Assembly (NCBI GenBank): GCA_001632435.1
Contig: KV423950.1
Coordinates: 117,388 to 181,387, forward strand
Direction of reading: 5' to 3'
Origin: Calocera cornea HHB12733
Lineage: Eukaryota; Basidiomycota; Dacrymycetes; Dacrymycetales; Dacrymycetaceae
DNA length: 64,000 nucleotides
Of the stretch, positions 18,345 to 29,503 are shown in pieces (position 1 is the first letter of the stretch; every line of letters begins with the position of its first letter). The notes beneath the pieces were generated by a model. That model ran no database searches. It saw only the letters and a list, made by a program, of their open reading frames with translations, and was not told where the DNA came from. A program made the position numbers and the translations under genes.

Positions 18345-20368
18345 ATGGACGGAATCATGACGCTCGGGGGCCCCTCGCTATGGGCAGCGCTTCTTGCTTG
18401 TATTTCAGGCCTGCTCGTGCTCTTCTGGAAGCTAAAAGGCACCTCCGAGTCGTCGAGTCAACTGCCCCCAGGCCCTAACCCAATCCCGGTCCTTGGCAAC
18501 CTCGCCCCCCCAAAAGACTATCGCACGACATTCAAGCGCTGGGCAGACCAGTATGGCGATATCATGACGATGAAGCTGCTGGGTATGCCCTCGATCGTGC
18601 TCAACAGCCGGCGTGCGACCGCCGAGATCCTCGAGAAGCGCGCGGCGTCTACCTTTGGGCGACCAGAAATGGTCATGGCACAGGAGTTGTACTCCTGCTC
18701 CATCTCGCAATACCCTGGTCAACCGGAATGACGCGCATCGCAGGGTCGGATTAGGCCAAGACTCTGGACAAACGAGCAATCCGAAGCTGCACAAAGAATA
18801 CCGCCGCCTGTTCTCAATCGCAATGTCCCCCAGGGCCGTGCAGGCATACGCGCCGTACCAAATTCAGCAGTTCCGCCAGGTGGCACTCGATATGCTCCGC
18901 GCACCCGTGGGGTATGAGGGCGCGATCACGCGGTGAGGGCTGCGGCTGCCCGACGCATGCATGCTTCCTGGGCTGACTCGTTCCTTGGGCGCGCAGGGCG
19001 GTGTCGACGATCGCGTACCGCGTCGCATATGGGTACGATATCAAGGATGAGGACGACCCGATGCTGGCCCGGGCCAACAAGGCTATGCGGATCCTGGAGA
19101 AAGGTGAAGTTGCCTTTGCGTTGCTGCAGGGCGCGCCAGAGGCTGACCGGCGCATCGAGTCCTGACCCCTGGCTACTTTCTGGTGGACGTACTTCCCTTC
19201 CGTAAGGCGTTCTTTCCCAACCCGGCTCCCGAACGTTAGCTGATGGCAGCGTAGTCAAGTACCTCCCGGAATGGCTGCCCGGCGCCGGTTTCCAGCGCAC
19301 GGCCAAGGCATACAAAGCCCATTTTGCCGAAACCCGCGAAGTGCCGTTCAGACTCGTCGAACAGGCAATCGTGCGCTCCTGCCCATCGGATCGGAGTGTA
19401 CAGTACTGACTCTGCGAACAGGCGGACGGGACAGCCAAGCCCTCATTTGTCGGTACCCTCCTGGAGGAACACGGTGCTGAGACTGGACAATACGGGAAGG
19501 AGCGTATCATGTGGTCCGCAGCGAGCATCCATTCCGCGGGGTCCGATACCGTACGTCGCCCTCCACCCCACCACCTCCCATCCAGACCTGATGACGTGAG
19601 ATCATCTGCTTGCAGAGCGCAGCAGCAATCCACAACTTCCTCACTGCGATGGTACTCTTCCCTGAGACACAATTCACAGCGCAAGCTGAGCTCGACAGTG
19701 TCCTGGGGAAGCCGGGGCACGGGACCTCACCTCCGACACTGGCAGACCGCGAGCGCCTGCCCTACTGCTGCGCGCTGGTGCAGGAGGTGCTCCGCTGGCA
19801 ACCCGTCGCACCGTTTGCGCTGCTGCACACGATGGCACAAGAGGAGGCGTGGGAGGGGTGGGCCTTGCCCAAGGGGGCGATCATTCTGGCAAACGTTTGG
19901 TAAGCTTTCTTCACCGTCCCCTGAATGCTGCACAGAGCTGGGCGCTAAGGGGGAGTGTTGTGCGGGTAGGGCCATGTCCAGGGACGAACGGGACTTCCCC
20001 CATCCAAACATATTTGACCCCACCCGCTACCTCCCCACCGCGTCCTCCAGCAGCAAGCCCACATTCGGCTTCGGCTTTGGCAGGCGCGTCTGCCCCGGCC
20101 AGCATCTGGCAGAGGCGACCCTCGGCGCTGCCGTGCTGACACTGCTGTGGGCGTTGAGGGTTGAGCTCCCCGCCGGGGTCAACGTGGAGTGGAGGGACGA
20201 GTATGGGGTTAAGTGAGTTATTTGCAAGAACACGTGTGCGAAGTGGGCTTGGACTGATGCCGAGAAATAATTAGTCGACCAAAGTGGTTCCCGATTGAGG
20301 TCAAGGAGCGGTTCCTGGGGGCGACGGAGAACCTGAGGGGGTCGCTGTCAGAGCTGGAGAATGAGTAG
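18345..20368 (+). CDS. Cytochrome P450 monooxygenase, microsomal
   Basis: Nine exons: 18345-18688, 18744-18932, 18997-19103, 19160-19201, 19255-19370, 19422-19550, 19616-19899, 19970-20212 and 20275-20368. They sum to 516 codons (515 aa), the normal P450 length. An N-terminal membrane anchor (LLACISGLLVLFW) is followed by the proline hinge LPPGPNPIPVLGN. The I-helix is SAGSDT, the ExxR motif is EVLR in VQEVLRWQP, and the haem loop FGFGRRVCPGQ carries the Cys ligand. It resembles the large Agaricomycete families that oxidise sesquiterpenes or aromatics, with a GYFLVDVLP...YLPEWLPGAGF segment typical of them. The substrate cannot be told from sequence. No other secondary-metabolism gene is adjacent. 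Exon 4 uses a GAG acceptor, the least certain junction. Confidence 0.9.
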
Positions 20369-21634
20369 GTTGGACTCAGACGGTTGTGTCACTCTTGCTT
20401 CGCTCTCCCCTTTGGGGAAAGTATAAGTCATTATCCGGACTACTGACCGTATCACTGTCATCCGAACCAGCATCGTCTATTGCATACATCTAGAAGGTAC
20501 ACCACCCATGATTGTAAACCACCAATGATTTTGCTTTCTGCGAAGCCGCATTCTCATCTTGCGCTTCCGTTGGGCTCCGGGTGCTCGTCAGCTGGACCTC
20601 CCCGGCTCTCTCGAGCTCTTGTGGCTCCTTCCCCCTTGATCGGATACCGCACCCCGCTTGGATCTCTACGCCCGCACGTTCCTATCAGAACAGTCGCAGT
20701 TCACTTGATAGCAGAAGAGGCACATACACAAAGCTACCCTGCGGCTGAGGAACCTCGCGTGGCTCGCGGATCGTTCTCCCTCCCACTGTCCCCCCACACT
20801 GCCCTCAACCCGCATTCTGATCAAGGTACCCAAGATCCTTGGGCACCTCCGTGAACTCCTGCCCGACCGTCTACTTCAGTTCCTCAACCGATCCAGTCAC
20901 CGTCTTTTGGCCCCTTTAGCTGGACAGTGTGTATACTCATATTGGCAAGTAACTTAGTGGTAGTAGACTGAATTCGAGGAGAATACAAGCTTACACAAAG
21001 ACGAGTTCGAGATCTCCAACCCCTTTGTGGCGCCGGTGCATCCTCTCTCCGAGCGCGCGCCAAGCGACAATCGGAAGGGCGACGAGTGTCCTCCCGGTGC
21101 CGTTCTCCTACATTCAGCACTTCTGCTTCCTGAGGCCGGGGCCGCAACTTCGGCCTTGTGGTGCGGTCTGATCGTCCGCGGTCTGCGTCTCTCCGCCCTC
21201 CCGGTTGACGGTAAGTACTGTACTCTGCGGTACGGGTGTTGCACGGCGCGAGTCGGAGATTGAGGACTCCTCCTAGAGCGCATGACCGTCCTTTAACGCG
21301 TATCCGAGCCCTTTTCTCTGCTGGTGGTGCAGACGCGCATTGCCCTTGGTGCCCGGCCGGGGGAAGAGGGACGGGTAAAGTGGTGGACAACAAGGTGTAT
21401 GACGGGTCCGGAAAAGGTGTACAGCATAAAGCGGCGTCGTCGTATCATCTCCCCCGCAGGCACTCCCCTCCTCTCAGCCCATCCTCATCCGCCCGCCCAG
21501 CAAGCGTGCTCTCCTGCAGCACCGCACCGCACCAGCACCGCCCTCCTCCCTCCCTACTCGGGCCCCAACTCTCCACGTCCGGCACGAAACCAAGAGACGC
21601 CCAGCGGCTCCTGCAGCGACCGGCTTCCGGTGGG
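20369..21634. other. Intergenic region, no gene recognised
   Basis: Holds the 3' ends of the P450 and SERF genes, which converge here. Short frames on both strands show no domain or family resemblance. Confidence 0.4.
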
Positions 21635-22116
21635 TTATTTGGCCGCACCGTTGCCCGCAGCGGCGGCTTTCTCCTTTGCCTGCTCTAGTTAGTTTGAGCT
21701 CTCCCTATGGCAGGATGTGTAGCACCTCTTTCTTAAGCCGCATTGCTTCGGCGTCCCTGGGTAGATGGGTCAGTGTCATCACGACGATGGCGCGGTGGAA
21801 GGGAAGAAAGGAAGTGTCACCGCGCCGTGACATGGCGGCATCCAACATCTTCTAAACGCACGCAATAGACAAGAAAGTGGCAATAAGGCATGCCAGATGC
21901 ATGCGTGATGAACAGATGTGAAGCGGTGGAAGAGTGACCGACCTCTCCTTCCTCTGCTGCAGCGATGTGTTGCTCTCCTTTGGCTTCTTGCCCGCGCCCG
22001 CCTTCTTCTGGGCCTTCTCGCGATCGCGCTCACGCTGGTTGCCGCCTAGTGTGAGCGCGAGCTCGCCTGATCAGCTCACTGCCGGCGGGGGGGTGACGGC
22101 TGGACGCACGGGTCAT
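21635..22116 (-). CDS. SERF/4F5-family small protein
   Basis: A 62-aa basic, helical protein built from four exons: 22110-22116, 21943-22045, 21726-21756 and 21635-21682. The first exon is only ATGACCC; splicing (GTGCGT to CACTAG) creates the family N-terminus MTRGNQRERDREKAQKK. The later exons give SNTSLQQRKERDAEAMR and a Lys/Ala-rich tail, also typical. The animal SERF and yeast homologues bind RNA and nucleic-acid-like or amyloid-prone partners and can accelerate amyloid formation; the normal role in fungi is not settled. It is too short and too fragmented to show as a single open frame. The start lies 449 bases from the divergent ISA1 start. Phase is consistent at all three junctions and the total is 63 codons with stop. 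Confidence 0.85.
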
Positions 22117-22565
22117 GGATACGGCGAGGATGGGCGGAGGAATTCACGGTGACGCGCAGAGGCGATTGAAAGTGGCGACGACTCGCACCCACGACAGCAA
22201 GGCGCGGGCCCAGCTCCCGAGTGGCGATGCGGGCGTTGGCCCAGGCTGAGCGCGGCGGGCCAATGGGAGCGGCGGGAATGCCGCTCCGTCTCCGCCCGCT
22301 GCTTATGTCATCGTCCACCTGCGGCTCGCATGAGTGAGCACCCGCAGGCAAGCAAGGAGGCACCTTTTGCCGCTGCCCCCCACCACCACACCGCGAAAGC
22401 GGAGAAAGTGGATCACGACAGCTTGGTCTGCGACGACCACAGAGACGAAGACGAGGACGAGGCCTTGTCCACACCAGCCCATCCACCACTACGGCACAGC
22501 AGCGCTCAACGGCGCATCCCCCAACCGCCGCATTCATCCCCACCCCACCACACCACACTCCGGCG
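22117..22565. promoter_or_regulatory. Shared promoter region of SERF (-) and ISA1 (+)
   Basis: 449 bases separate the two divergent start codons. No clear TATA box is seen. The last 150 bases before ISA1 are C-rich, as is common before fungal start codons. Confidence 0.45.
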
Positions 22566-23318
22566 ATGCAGGCACTCCGCACCTCCTACACACGCCCCTC
22601 TTACCCCTTCCTCCTCCCCCTCACCCACTCCCGCCCCCGTCCATCCCTATTCTTTACTCCGCACCGCTCAGAGACCACGCTCGCCGCTCCCCCCGCCGCG
22701 CTCGCTGGAACACCAGGGAACTCGCTAGGGCCAAGTGCGACCCCCATACCGGGCGAGCGGGTCGAGACACCGCCCGTGGTGCTCAAGGATGCGCTGAAGG
22801 AGGGGCCGGGAAGGGCCCCTCCCGCCCCTGTCAAGCGCAGGCCGATTCGCAGTGCCAAAGCGGCCATCACAATGGTGCGTTGTCCCCCCGTGTTCACCAC
22901 CTTCGTTTGCTTACTAACCTACTCTCCTCCCCGCACAGACGCCCACCGCGGTCGACCGCCTCCGCTCGCTCCTCCACAGCCCCACGCCCACCCATCTCCG
23001 CATCGGCGTGCGCCAGAAAGGGTGCGCGGGCATGTCCTACCATCTCGAGTACGTGCCCACCCCGGGCCCGTTCGACGAAGTCGTCGAGCAGGACGGCGTG
23101 CGCGTCCTGATCGATTCGAAGGCGTTGTTCAGCATCATTGGCAGCGAGATGGACTGGAGGGAGGACCTGCTCAGGTACGCACCCCTTTTACCTACGGTAC
23201 CCGCAGAGTGGTCGCTGACGGTAGATGCAGCTCCAAGTTCGTGTTCAAGAACCCGAACATTAAGGACGCCTGCGGCTGCGGCGAGTCGTTCAACGTCGGT
23301 CAGAGTATCCAACTGTAG
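22566..23318 (+). CDS. ISA1: Mitochondrial iron-sulfur assembly protein ISA1 (A-type carrier, HesB/IscA)
   Basis: Exons 22566-22874, 22939-23174 and 23231-23318 give 210 aa. The first 100 residues are Ser/Thr/Arg/Pro-rich without acid clusters at the start, as expected of a mitochondrial targeting region. The conserved A-type domain follows (about 105-210): RQKGCAGMSYHLEYV, then the C-terminal CGCGESF. The three cysteines that bind the cluster or iron (Cys in KGCAG, CGC) are present. In yeast, Isa1 with Isa2 and Iba57 makes [4Fe-4S] clusters for aconitase, biotin synthase and lipoate synthase. Both introns are small with standard ends (GTGCGT...CACAG, GTACGC...GCAG). Confidence 0.92.
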   Translation: MQALRTSYTRPSYPFLLPLTHSRPRPSLFFTPHRSETTLAAPPAALAGTPGNSLGPSATPIPGERVETPPVVLKDALKEGPGRAPPAPVKRRPIRSAKAAITMVRCPPVFTTFVCLLTYSPPRTDAHRGRPPPLAPPQPHAHPSPHRRAPERVRGHVLPSRVRAHPGPVRRSRRAGRRARPDRFEGVVQHHWQRDGLEGGPAQVRTPFTYGTRRVVADGRCSSKFVFKNPNIKDACGCGESFNVGQSIQL

Positions 23319-23754
23319 CCGCCCGCGGCGCCCGCCTCCCACGCCCTTCTCCGTTCCCGCCTGCGCGTTATCCACCGTTAAATGGCACGCCGCGGCCCTG
23401 TATGCAGCATACCGGCGAGCTGCCCAAGGTGCTGCAGCGCGGACAGCCGATCTATCTGTCTCTTTTAGCCTCGTTCGATGCCACCCCTCGATCTGTAATA
23501 CGCATACACTCCGGAGCATGTATTCTAGCTACAGCAGCCGTGCAATGGGCATACAATTAGAATGTACTACCGCTGGTTCTGCGCGAGCTCCTGGATCCCC
23601 CCCTACCCACCCCTCGGCCGAGCTTCGTTGAAGAAAGTGTCTCAGATCATTTGGAGCCTCCTCAGCCCAGGAGCGTGAGAAAAGGACGCGGGTGTCCTCA
23701 AAAGCGCACCAAAGGACGCGCATGCCCTTGTGGACGCTCACAGGACTGATGTAT

Positions 23755-24140
23755 GCCCTTCGCTACACGGCCACGTGGTCGGCTGTCGCCTTGATCCGAT
23801 CCGAAAACGAGCCTCAGAACACAGTACTATGGCGAATGCTACCCTGCAGATTCGGCATTTCCACCTCTTTGTTGGCATGTTCGTTGGCATGTTCGTTGGC
23901 ATGCTCGGTGGTATCTTCATTGGTATGTTCATTGGCACCGTTGTTGGCATCGTCCATGACACTGTTGTTGGCATCTTCATTGTCATATTCATTAGCATGG
24001 CGAATGGCAACGTCATTGGAACGAGCATTGCAGCCACTCTTGAAACGAGATCGGAGCTGTTGTTAAACTGCGATTTGGCAATATAGTGGATCGAAACGGT
24101 TAGTTCTTGGAACCGTCATGTGCACCAGCGCTGTAACCGC
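23755..24140 (+). pseudogene. Diverged fragment of the downstream aminodeoxychorismate synthase gene, plus short repeats
   Basis: 23771-23864 matches 26731-26824 of the fusion gene downstream, with about 13 differences in 94 bases by hand alignment, and its translation (WSAVALIRSENEPQNT) mirrors [16 protein letters not shown]. After the match come tandem 12-bp units (GTTCGTTGGCAT) and then sequence near 24010 that resembles 28075-28100 beyond the gene's 3' end (GTCATTGGAAC..GCATTG.AGCC). It looks like the scar of a partial duplication. No function is expected. Confidence 0.6.
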
Positions 24141-24456
24141 CATTGGACGTATAGCACAGTTCCTGGGACAGTCCTGGAGCTCCTCCCAATATGAGGCCGC
24201 TTACATGCTTCAGCACACTGCCAGCATTGTTAAGTATACTTTGGATCTAATCTGCCAACGTCGGAACCAGCGCCAACCGTCGTTGACCGATGCTGGATCA
24301 ACACACCGCGTGCACATTGAGCGTGCACGTGCTTTAGGGGACCATCTCAGACACGGCCTTATTCAGGCAGAAACTTTCACGAGCGGCCGATATTTTGCGG
24401 CCTCGGGCCTGGGTTCAGCACAAGCATGCTGCAACTGCAAAGCAAGTGCCAGTGCC

Positions 24457-27400
24457 ATGTCCCTCAGCTACAGCGGAACCGTGCAAGAAGAGGGCAACGA
24501 TGTACCAGACGTATGCGCGCTCACAACCCTGCTATACGAGCCGGGAGGTGCGTTGCCCCCTTCTCTTGAGGCTGAATCGTCGCTCACCCCTAGTTGCAGA
24601 AGGGTTCTATCTCCTCCATCGGCACATCCAGCGTTTAGAGGCCGCGTATACCGATCTGTACTGTGCCGGCTCACGCTCCGAGAAGAGGTTACCAGACGCG
24701 TTCGAGGATCAATTCAGGCATGCATTGCAGCAAACAGTGCAGGAAGTGGGCAAGGATCGTAAGCAGAGGGTGCGTCTCCTGTGCTTCCTCCAATGTACAT
24801 GATCTAATGTGTAACGTAGATCCGAGCCGTCCTCGGTCGCGATGGCAAGGCTGTGGTATCCAGCACACCGATCTCGAATACCCCGATGCCGACTGTGACG
24901 CTGTGCCTTGACACGATACCCACGATGCCCGAGCACGCCGGTCACAAAACGACGGCCCGATCGTTCTACGATTGTGCTCGGGCCCGGGTTGGTGCTAGAC
25001 TGGATATTCAAGACTCCACTGCGCCTTTCGATGTGTTGATGTGGAATCCGACGGGCCATCTCACCGAAACTAGTATCGCCAACATTGCCCTCGAACTGTC
25101 CGATGTTCAAGATGGCGGGCCGCGGTATGTAACGCCGCGCGGAACTGGCCTTATCCGTGGTGTTATGCGCCAAGAGCTCTTGGAGACTGGAGTTTTGGTG
25201 GAAGGTGATATCCGCCTGGAGGATGCGATCCGTGCAGCACAGGTATGTTTGCTTTCGTTGGCGGTTATGTTCTGTGCCAACTCTATCCCAGGAGGGACGC
25301 CGCATAATTGCATTCAATGCTGTTAGGAAGATGTTTGAGGTCCGAATCATCACTGCGTCAGATCAGGCTCGCATACCTCACCAACCGGACCTGTGCATGG
25401 GAGTCGGCGTCATCATTGACTGCTACGACTCGTACACCAACAACCTCTTGCCCTGTCTGAACACCGGGGATCTGCCTCCACGAGACTTTGAAGAGTACCT
25501 GCAGAATAATGTGGCTGTTATCCGTCTTCATGCTTTCCAGTGGCACATCTTTCGCGATCACATCCTGCCGCGGTTGGATTGGATCATCATATCACCCGGT
25601 CCTGGTCGCCCCGATAATCTCAAGGTTCGTGCGTCAGATTCAAAGATCAGTGATAATATTTGATGGCATACACAGGATTTTGGGTTCTGTGCTGAGCTAC
25701 TTCGTTGTGCAGAAATCCCGATTCTAGGGGTATGCTTGGGTCACCAAGGTATCGGATACGCGCATGGCGGACAAATCGTACCGGTAATATAGTGCCTCAC
25801 CAGCCTTATGATTCCGCTCATGTAGACTGCAGAGTGCCGAGGCAATACATGGACGCACGGTCCACGTATACAGTACTGAAGCAGGCATTTTCAATGGCGT
25901 TGCCACCGCGGAAATGGTCCGCTACAATTCCTTGTGTGTGGATCCCCGACGGGTGCCCGCAGACATTCGAGTCACCGCCTGGTCCAGGTCCTCCGACGGC
26001 ACATCGATCGAACTTATGGGCTTTCAGCACCGGAAGAAGCCTCAATTCGGTGTTCAGTTCCATCTGGAATCAACCTGTTCGGATCCTGCCGCTTCGCGGC
26101 AGATCATGCGAAACTTCGCCACCATTGTCACACGAGCACGCCAGGACAGAGGCTCTGGTGTCTCAGAACTGCCCGAGCTTTGCAAGACCGCCTCTTATAT
26201 CGACTTCTCCCGGTTTGGAGCCGCCCCTTCTGATCCATTCAAGGCCGTTGATCGGGCTCTCCGAGCAGAAGCTCAAAAGCTCGAGCTGCATTTGCCACCG
26301 GCCGATGTGTTCGGTGCGCTGTTACGCATGGCCGGCAATCAGGAGGGCACCAATGCATTCTGGCTCGACAGCGCTAGAACTTCTCAGCACGATCCACTCT
26401 CACGATACAGCATCCTTGGCACTACTGACCGGTGCATTCGATATCATCGAGAAACGCTTTCTTTGACTGTAGACGGGAAAGACGTCGCACTGCCGTTGGG
26501 CCCACGGCCAAGCTTCTGGACCTGGCTTGACACCCTTCAACAGACAATACACCGAAGCGTGGCTTCTGAATCGACATTCTGCGCCGACTTTCAGTGTGGT
26601 TTGGTGGGCTATCTTGGCTACGAGCTGGGCAAGGAAAGCCTGGAAGGATATGAACCGATCACATCAGGGACGGATTCCCCGACGCCTTTGGCCCAATTTA
26701 TGATCGCCGATAAAGCTCTGGTATTCGATCACTACACGGGCACATGGTCGGCTATCGCCTTGATCCGGTCCGAAAACGATCCTCAGAATACAGCACTGTC
26801 GCGGATGTTACCATGCAGATTCGGAATTTCCAAGAGTGAGTTCTTAAGATGGACTCGCGCCGTGGAAAGCGCGGATCCTCCCAGCCCTGCTGCTCGTCAC
26901 GACTCTCTTCCGCGACGATTCGTGTTCAACCGTACTCGCGAATCGTACTGTAACGGCATCGGCCGTCTCATCCAACATATCGGCGATGGAGAAAGCTACG
27001 AGATGAACCTTACTGGACAATTCTCTGGCACGCTACCGGCAGAACCTACTTTGATGGACGTCTTTGCGCTGTATTCGGATCTCAGAAAGCGAAATCCGGC
27101 CAGTTACTCGTCTTTAATGTCGTTTGCGAAAACACGCACACATATATTGTCAACATCACCGGAGCTGTTTCTTCAGCTGTCCGGCGATAATGGGGCGAGC
27201 GCTTTGATGAAGCCAATAAAAGGCACTCTTCGACGGACCCCATGCAAATGTAACCCCTGCATAGATCCGGTAGAATGCGAAACCACTCGTGCGGAGGCAG
27301 ACCGACAGCGCTTGGCAGCTTTTGAAGCAGACCCCAAGGAGCGCGCAGAGAATCTGATGGTACGTGCAGCTGGCGTTGGTTCAACCGCACGTACTCATCC

Positions 27401-27856
27401 ATGCTTCAGATTGTAGACCTCATCAAAGCAGATCTGCAGAATTTCTGCCATACTGCTAGCGTAAAGGTGCAGAAGCTCATGGACGTCGAGGCATCAGAAA
27501 CAGTTTATTCACTAGTTACGTCCGTGGAAGGCAAGCTGGTTCCCGGAGTTGGCCCTGTCGAGGCGGTGCGCCGAAGTTTTCCTCCTGGCTCAATGACAGG
27601 CGCTCCTAAGCTGCGGTCGGTGGAGTTGCTTGAGGAGCTCGAGGATCGACAACCTCGTGGCATCTACTCTGGGTGCCTGGGATACATCAGCGTGGACAAC
27701 AAGGCTTCCTTTAATGTTGTTATACGCACTCTGGTCATCAGAAATACGACAGCAACAGTGGGAGCAGGGGGGGCGATTACGTGGCTGTCAAGCGCGGATA
27801 ATGAGTGGGACGAGGTCTTGCTGAAAGCGCGGTCGGTGCTGCAAGAGAGGGTATGA
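24457..27856 (+). CDS. Trifunctional p-aminobenzoate enzyme: aminodeoxychorismate lyase-synthase (PabC-PabA-PabB fusion)
   Basis: Seven exons: 24457-24547, 24600-24769, 24820-25242, 25292-25624, 25676-25783, 25833-27359 and 27410-27856. They give 1032 aa with phase agreement at every junction. Residues 1 to about 250 are class IV PLP aminodeoxychorismate lyase ([23 protein letters not shown] with the probable PLP Lys near 130; [16 protein letters not shown]). A 17-residue linker with no stop leads to the glutamine amidotransferase (about 265-470; [11 protein letters not shown], nucleophile Cys near 359 in GVCLGHQ, and FHLES). Then comes the chorismate-binding synthase (about 480-1032; [39 protein letters not shown]). 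Together these convert chorismate and glutamine to p-aminobenzoate for folate. Fungal enzymes I know fuse only PabA and PabB. An internal ATG at 25397 could in principle start a separate synthase. Confidence 0.88.
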
Positions 27857-28450
27857 TGGAGGGGCTAGCTAGACAAGGCTAGTGTTGCCCTTGCTCGATG
27901 ACTGCGTCGAACGGTGCACGTCGGGTTTTCACCGATATAGTAGAAGCCAGTCACGTCTCTTGCCTGCTCCTCGGAGGCAGTGAAAAATGACTCGGCTGCC
28001 CTTCGGCATGTCCACATGACTGATATGCCCTTTAAGGACAACAGCGTCAATACGTTGACATAGTCAATGGCAAGGTCATTGGAACTGGCATTGTAGCCTT
28101 TCTTAACAACGACCTCGAAACTGATTGTTCTTGGAGGTGTCATTGGCAATATCATTGGCAATGTCGTTGGCCGACTCTGTCATTGGAAGGGCCGTCGTTG
28201 TAACCGACGGTGAACATACGAAGAACTCCCTGATTCCTTCGGGATAGTTCAAAGGGCATCCTCGTTCCTTTCTACGCGGTCACGGACGCAAGACCGGATT
28301 ATAGCAGGAGAAATTTCTTCCAGATTCGTTGCACTAGCGTGAACAAGAGTTGCAGAGGCAGCCCACGTACAAAGACACAACAGCATACAATAGGGGAAAC
28401 AGATAGAGGTACAAGCGGACCACACGGGGTATGCCAATTAGAAAAAAAAA
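27857..28450. other. Convergent 3' region between the p-aminobenzoate gene and the unknown gene
   Basis: Contains ATTGGCAA-type short repeats at about 28060-28190 that resemble the sequence at 23990-24145 upstream of the fusion gene. No coding feature seen. Confidence 0.4.
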
Positions 28451-29503
28451 TTATAGCAGTTTGATGTTGACGTTGCCTTCACCACTGGCCACACTCTTGA
28501 GCACCGCTGTCCCGCCACGTAAACAAGCCTGCAGCATGGAGGATGAACGCTCGGTGAAAGATTGCCGACGGTCATGTCCCGGTGGAGAAACGGTGGAGGG
28601 AGGCGAAACCGATCTTGGATGATGTGCGGGAGGCGACGCAGGCTGGGGCAACATGTCCGCAAATGCACGGTCCTCAGCCGAAGGGCTCATTGGAGGTGCG
28701 AGCTTCGGCATGTCGAAGGGGTTGGGCAGATCGTGCATGTGACGGGGAGACGGCATGTCACCCGCATCTTCGTCCGTCGTTTCCCCATCCTTCTCATGTT
28801 CTTCGTCTGTCTTGGTGGTGGCTCCCTTGCCACGTTGTACCTCAACCTCGTCAACTCGAGCTCGACCGAACACACAAGGGCTGTAGCTTTCGTCAAGCAT
28901 CACATCGATGGAATAGTGGAGTTTGGATGGCGAGCAGATAGTTGCTTCGCGCTCGTCCCGCTCCTTCTTCCGCCGAGCGCCTGGTGACCATTTTGGAACG
29001 TAGTCGTCGTCCATAGCGAGTAGAATCTTGTTGTAGCACGCCTGACAGCAAGGTCGCAGCGGTACCGTGGGTGATACCACTGTTAGGGCACTACTCGGAG
29101 GCGAAGAAGATGACGAAAGGGCGCGGAATCCCTCCTCAGCGGGGGATTCGCTGACTGGGGGCAAATAGAGCGGGATAACTCGAGGGGGGCTGGTTGGAGA
29201 GTGCAGGCATCCCCGGGCTGGATGGTCGCGTTCTGGAGAGTGTATCCGGGCCCGTCTGGTGAAGCTGTACAGTCGTCAGGCGATTGATCACATTGTTGTG
29301 ACCATAGTCACGCACCTGGGGATCTTTACAACGAGCTTTGTAGGGCGAGAGGGGCTAAAGGTGGGATCGTTGAAGTCGGCCTCGTTCGCTTTGCGGGACC
29401 ATGACAAGGGGAGGGAGAGTGTCCGTGTTTCGACGTGTGGCCTGGGTCGAGGAGGGTTATCGGGAATCAGGACACATTGAGGGCTGAAGGCGACGTGGGC
29501 CAT
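28451..29503 (-). CDS. Conserved basidiomycete protein of unknown function
   Basis: Exons 29316-29503 and 28451-29264 give 333 aa; the intron GTGCGT...GTACAG keeps the frame. I do not recognise a named family. The only strongly structured part is a Cys-containing basic segment near residue 140 (CCQACYNKILLAMDDDYVPK, then SPGARRKKERDERE). The rest is Pro/Ser-rich and probably disordered, with an acidic stretch (TDEEHEKDGETTDEDAGD). There is no signal peptide or membrane segment. A nuclear or regulatory protein is possible but unproven. The start at 29503 is the first ATG of an open frame; an upstream exon cannot be excluded. Confidence 0.7.

Noticed and set aside
22330..23110. Two + strand frames (132 and 258 aa) over the ISA1 5' region
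   Set aside because: They overlap ISA1 exon 1 in other frames and are His/Pro/Ser-rich from C-rich DNA. ISA1 explains the region.
23730..24086. 118-aa frame with a hydrophobic GMF/GMV repeat that looks like a membrane protein
   Set aside because: The repeat comes from a 12-bp tandem DNA repeat next to a broken gene fragment; there is no signal of selection or splicing.
25292..27856. Separate lyase and synthase genes instead of a fusion
   Set aside because: There is no stop, splice site or room for a promoter between the lyase end and the amidotransferase start; both lie in the same open exon. It is kept only as an alternative start possibility.
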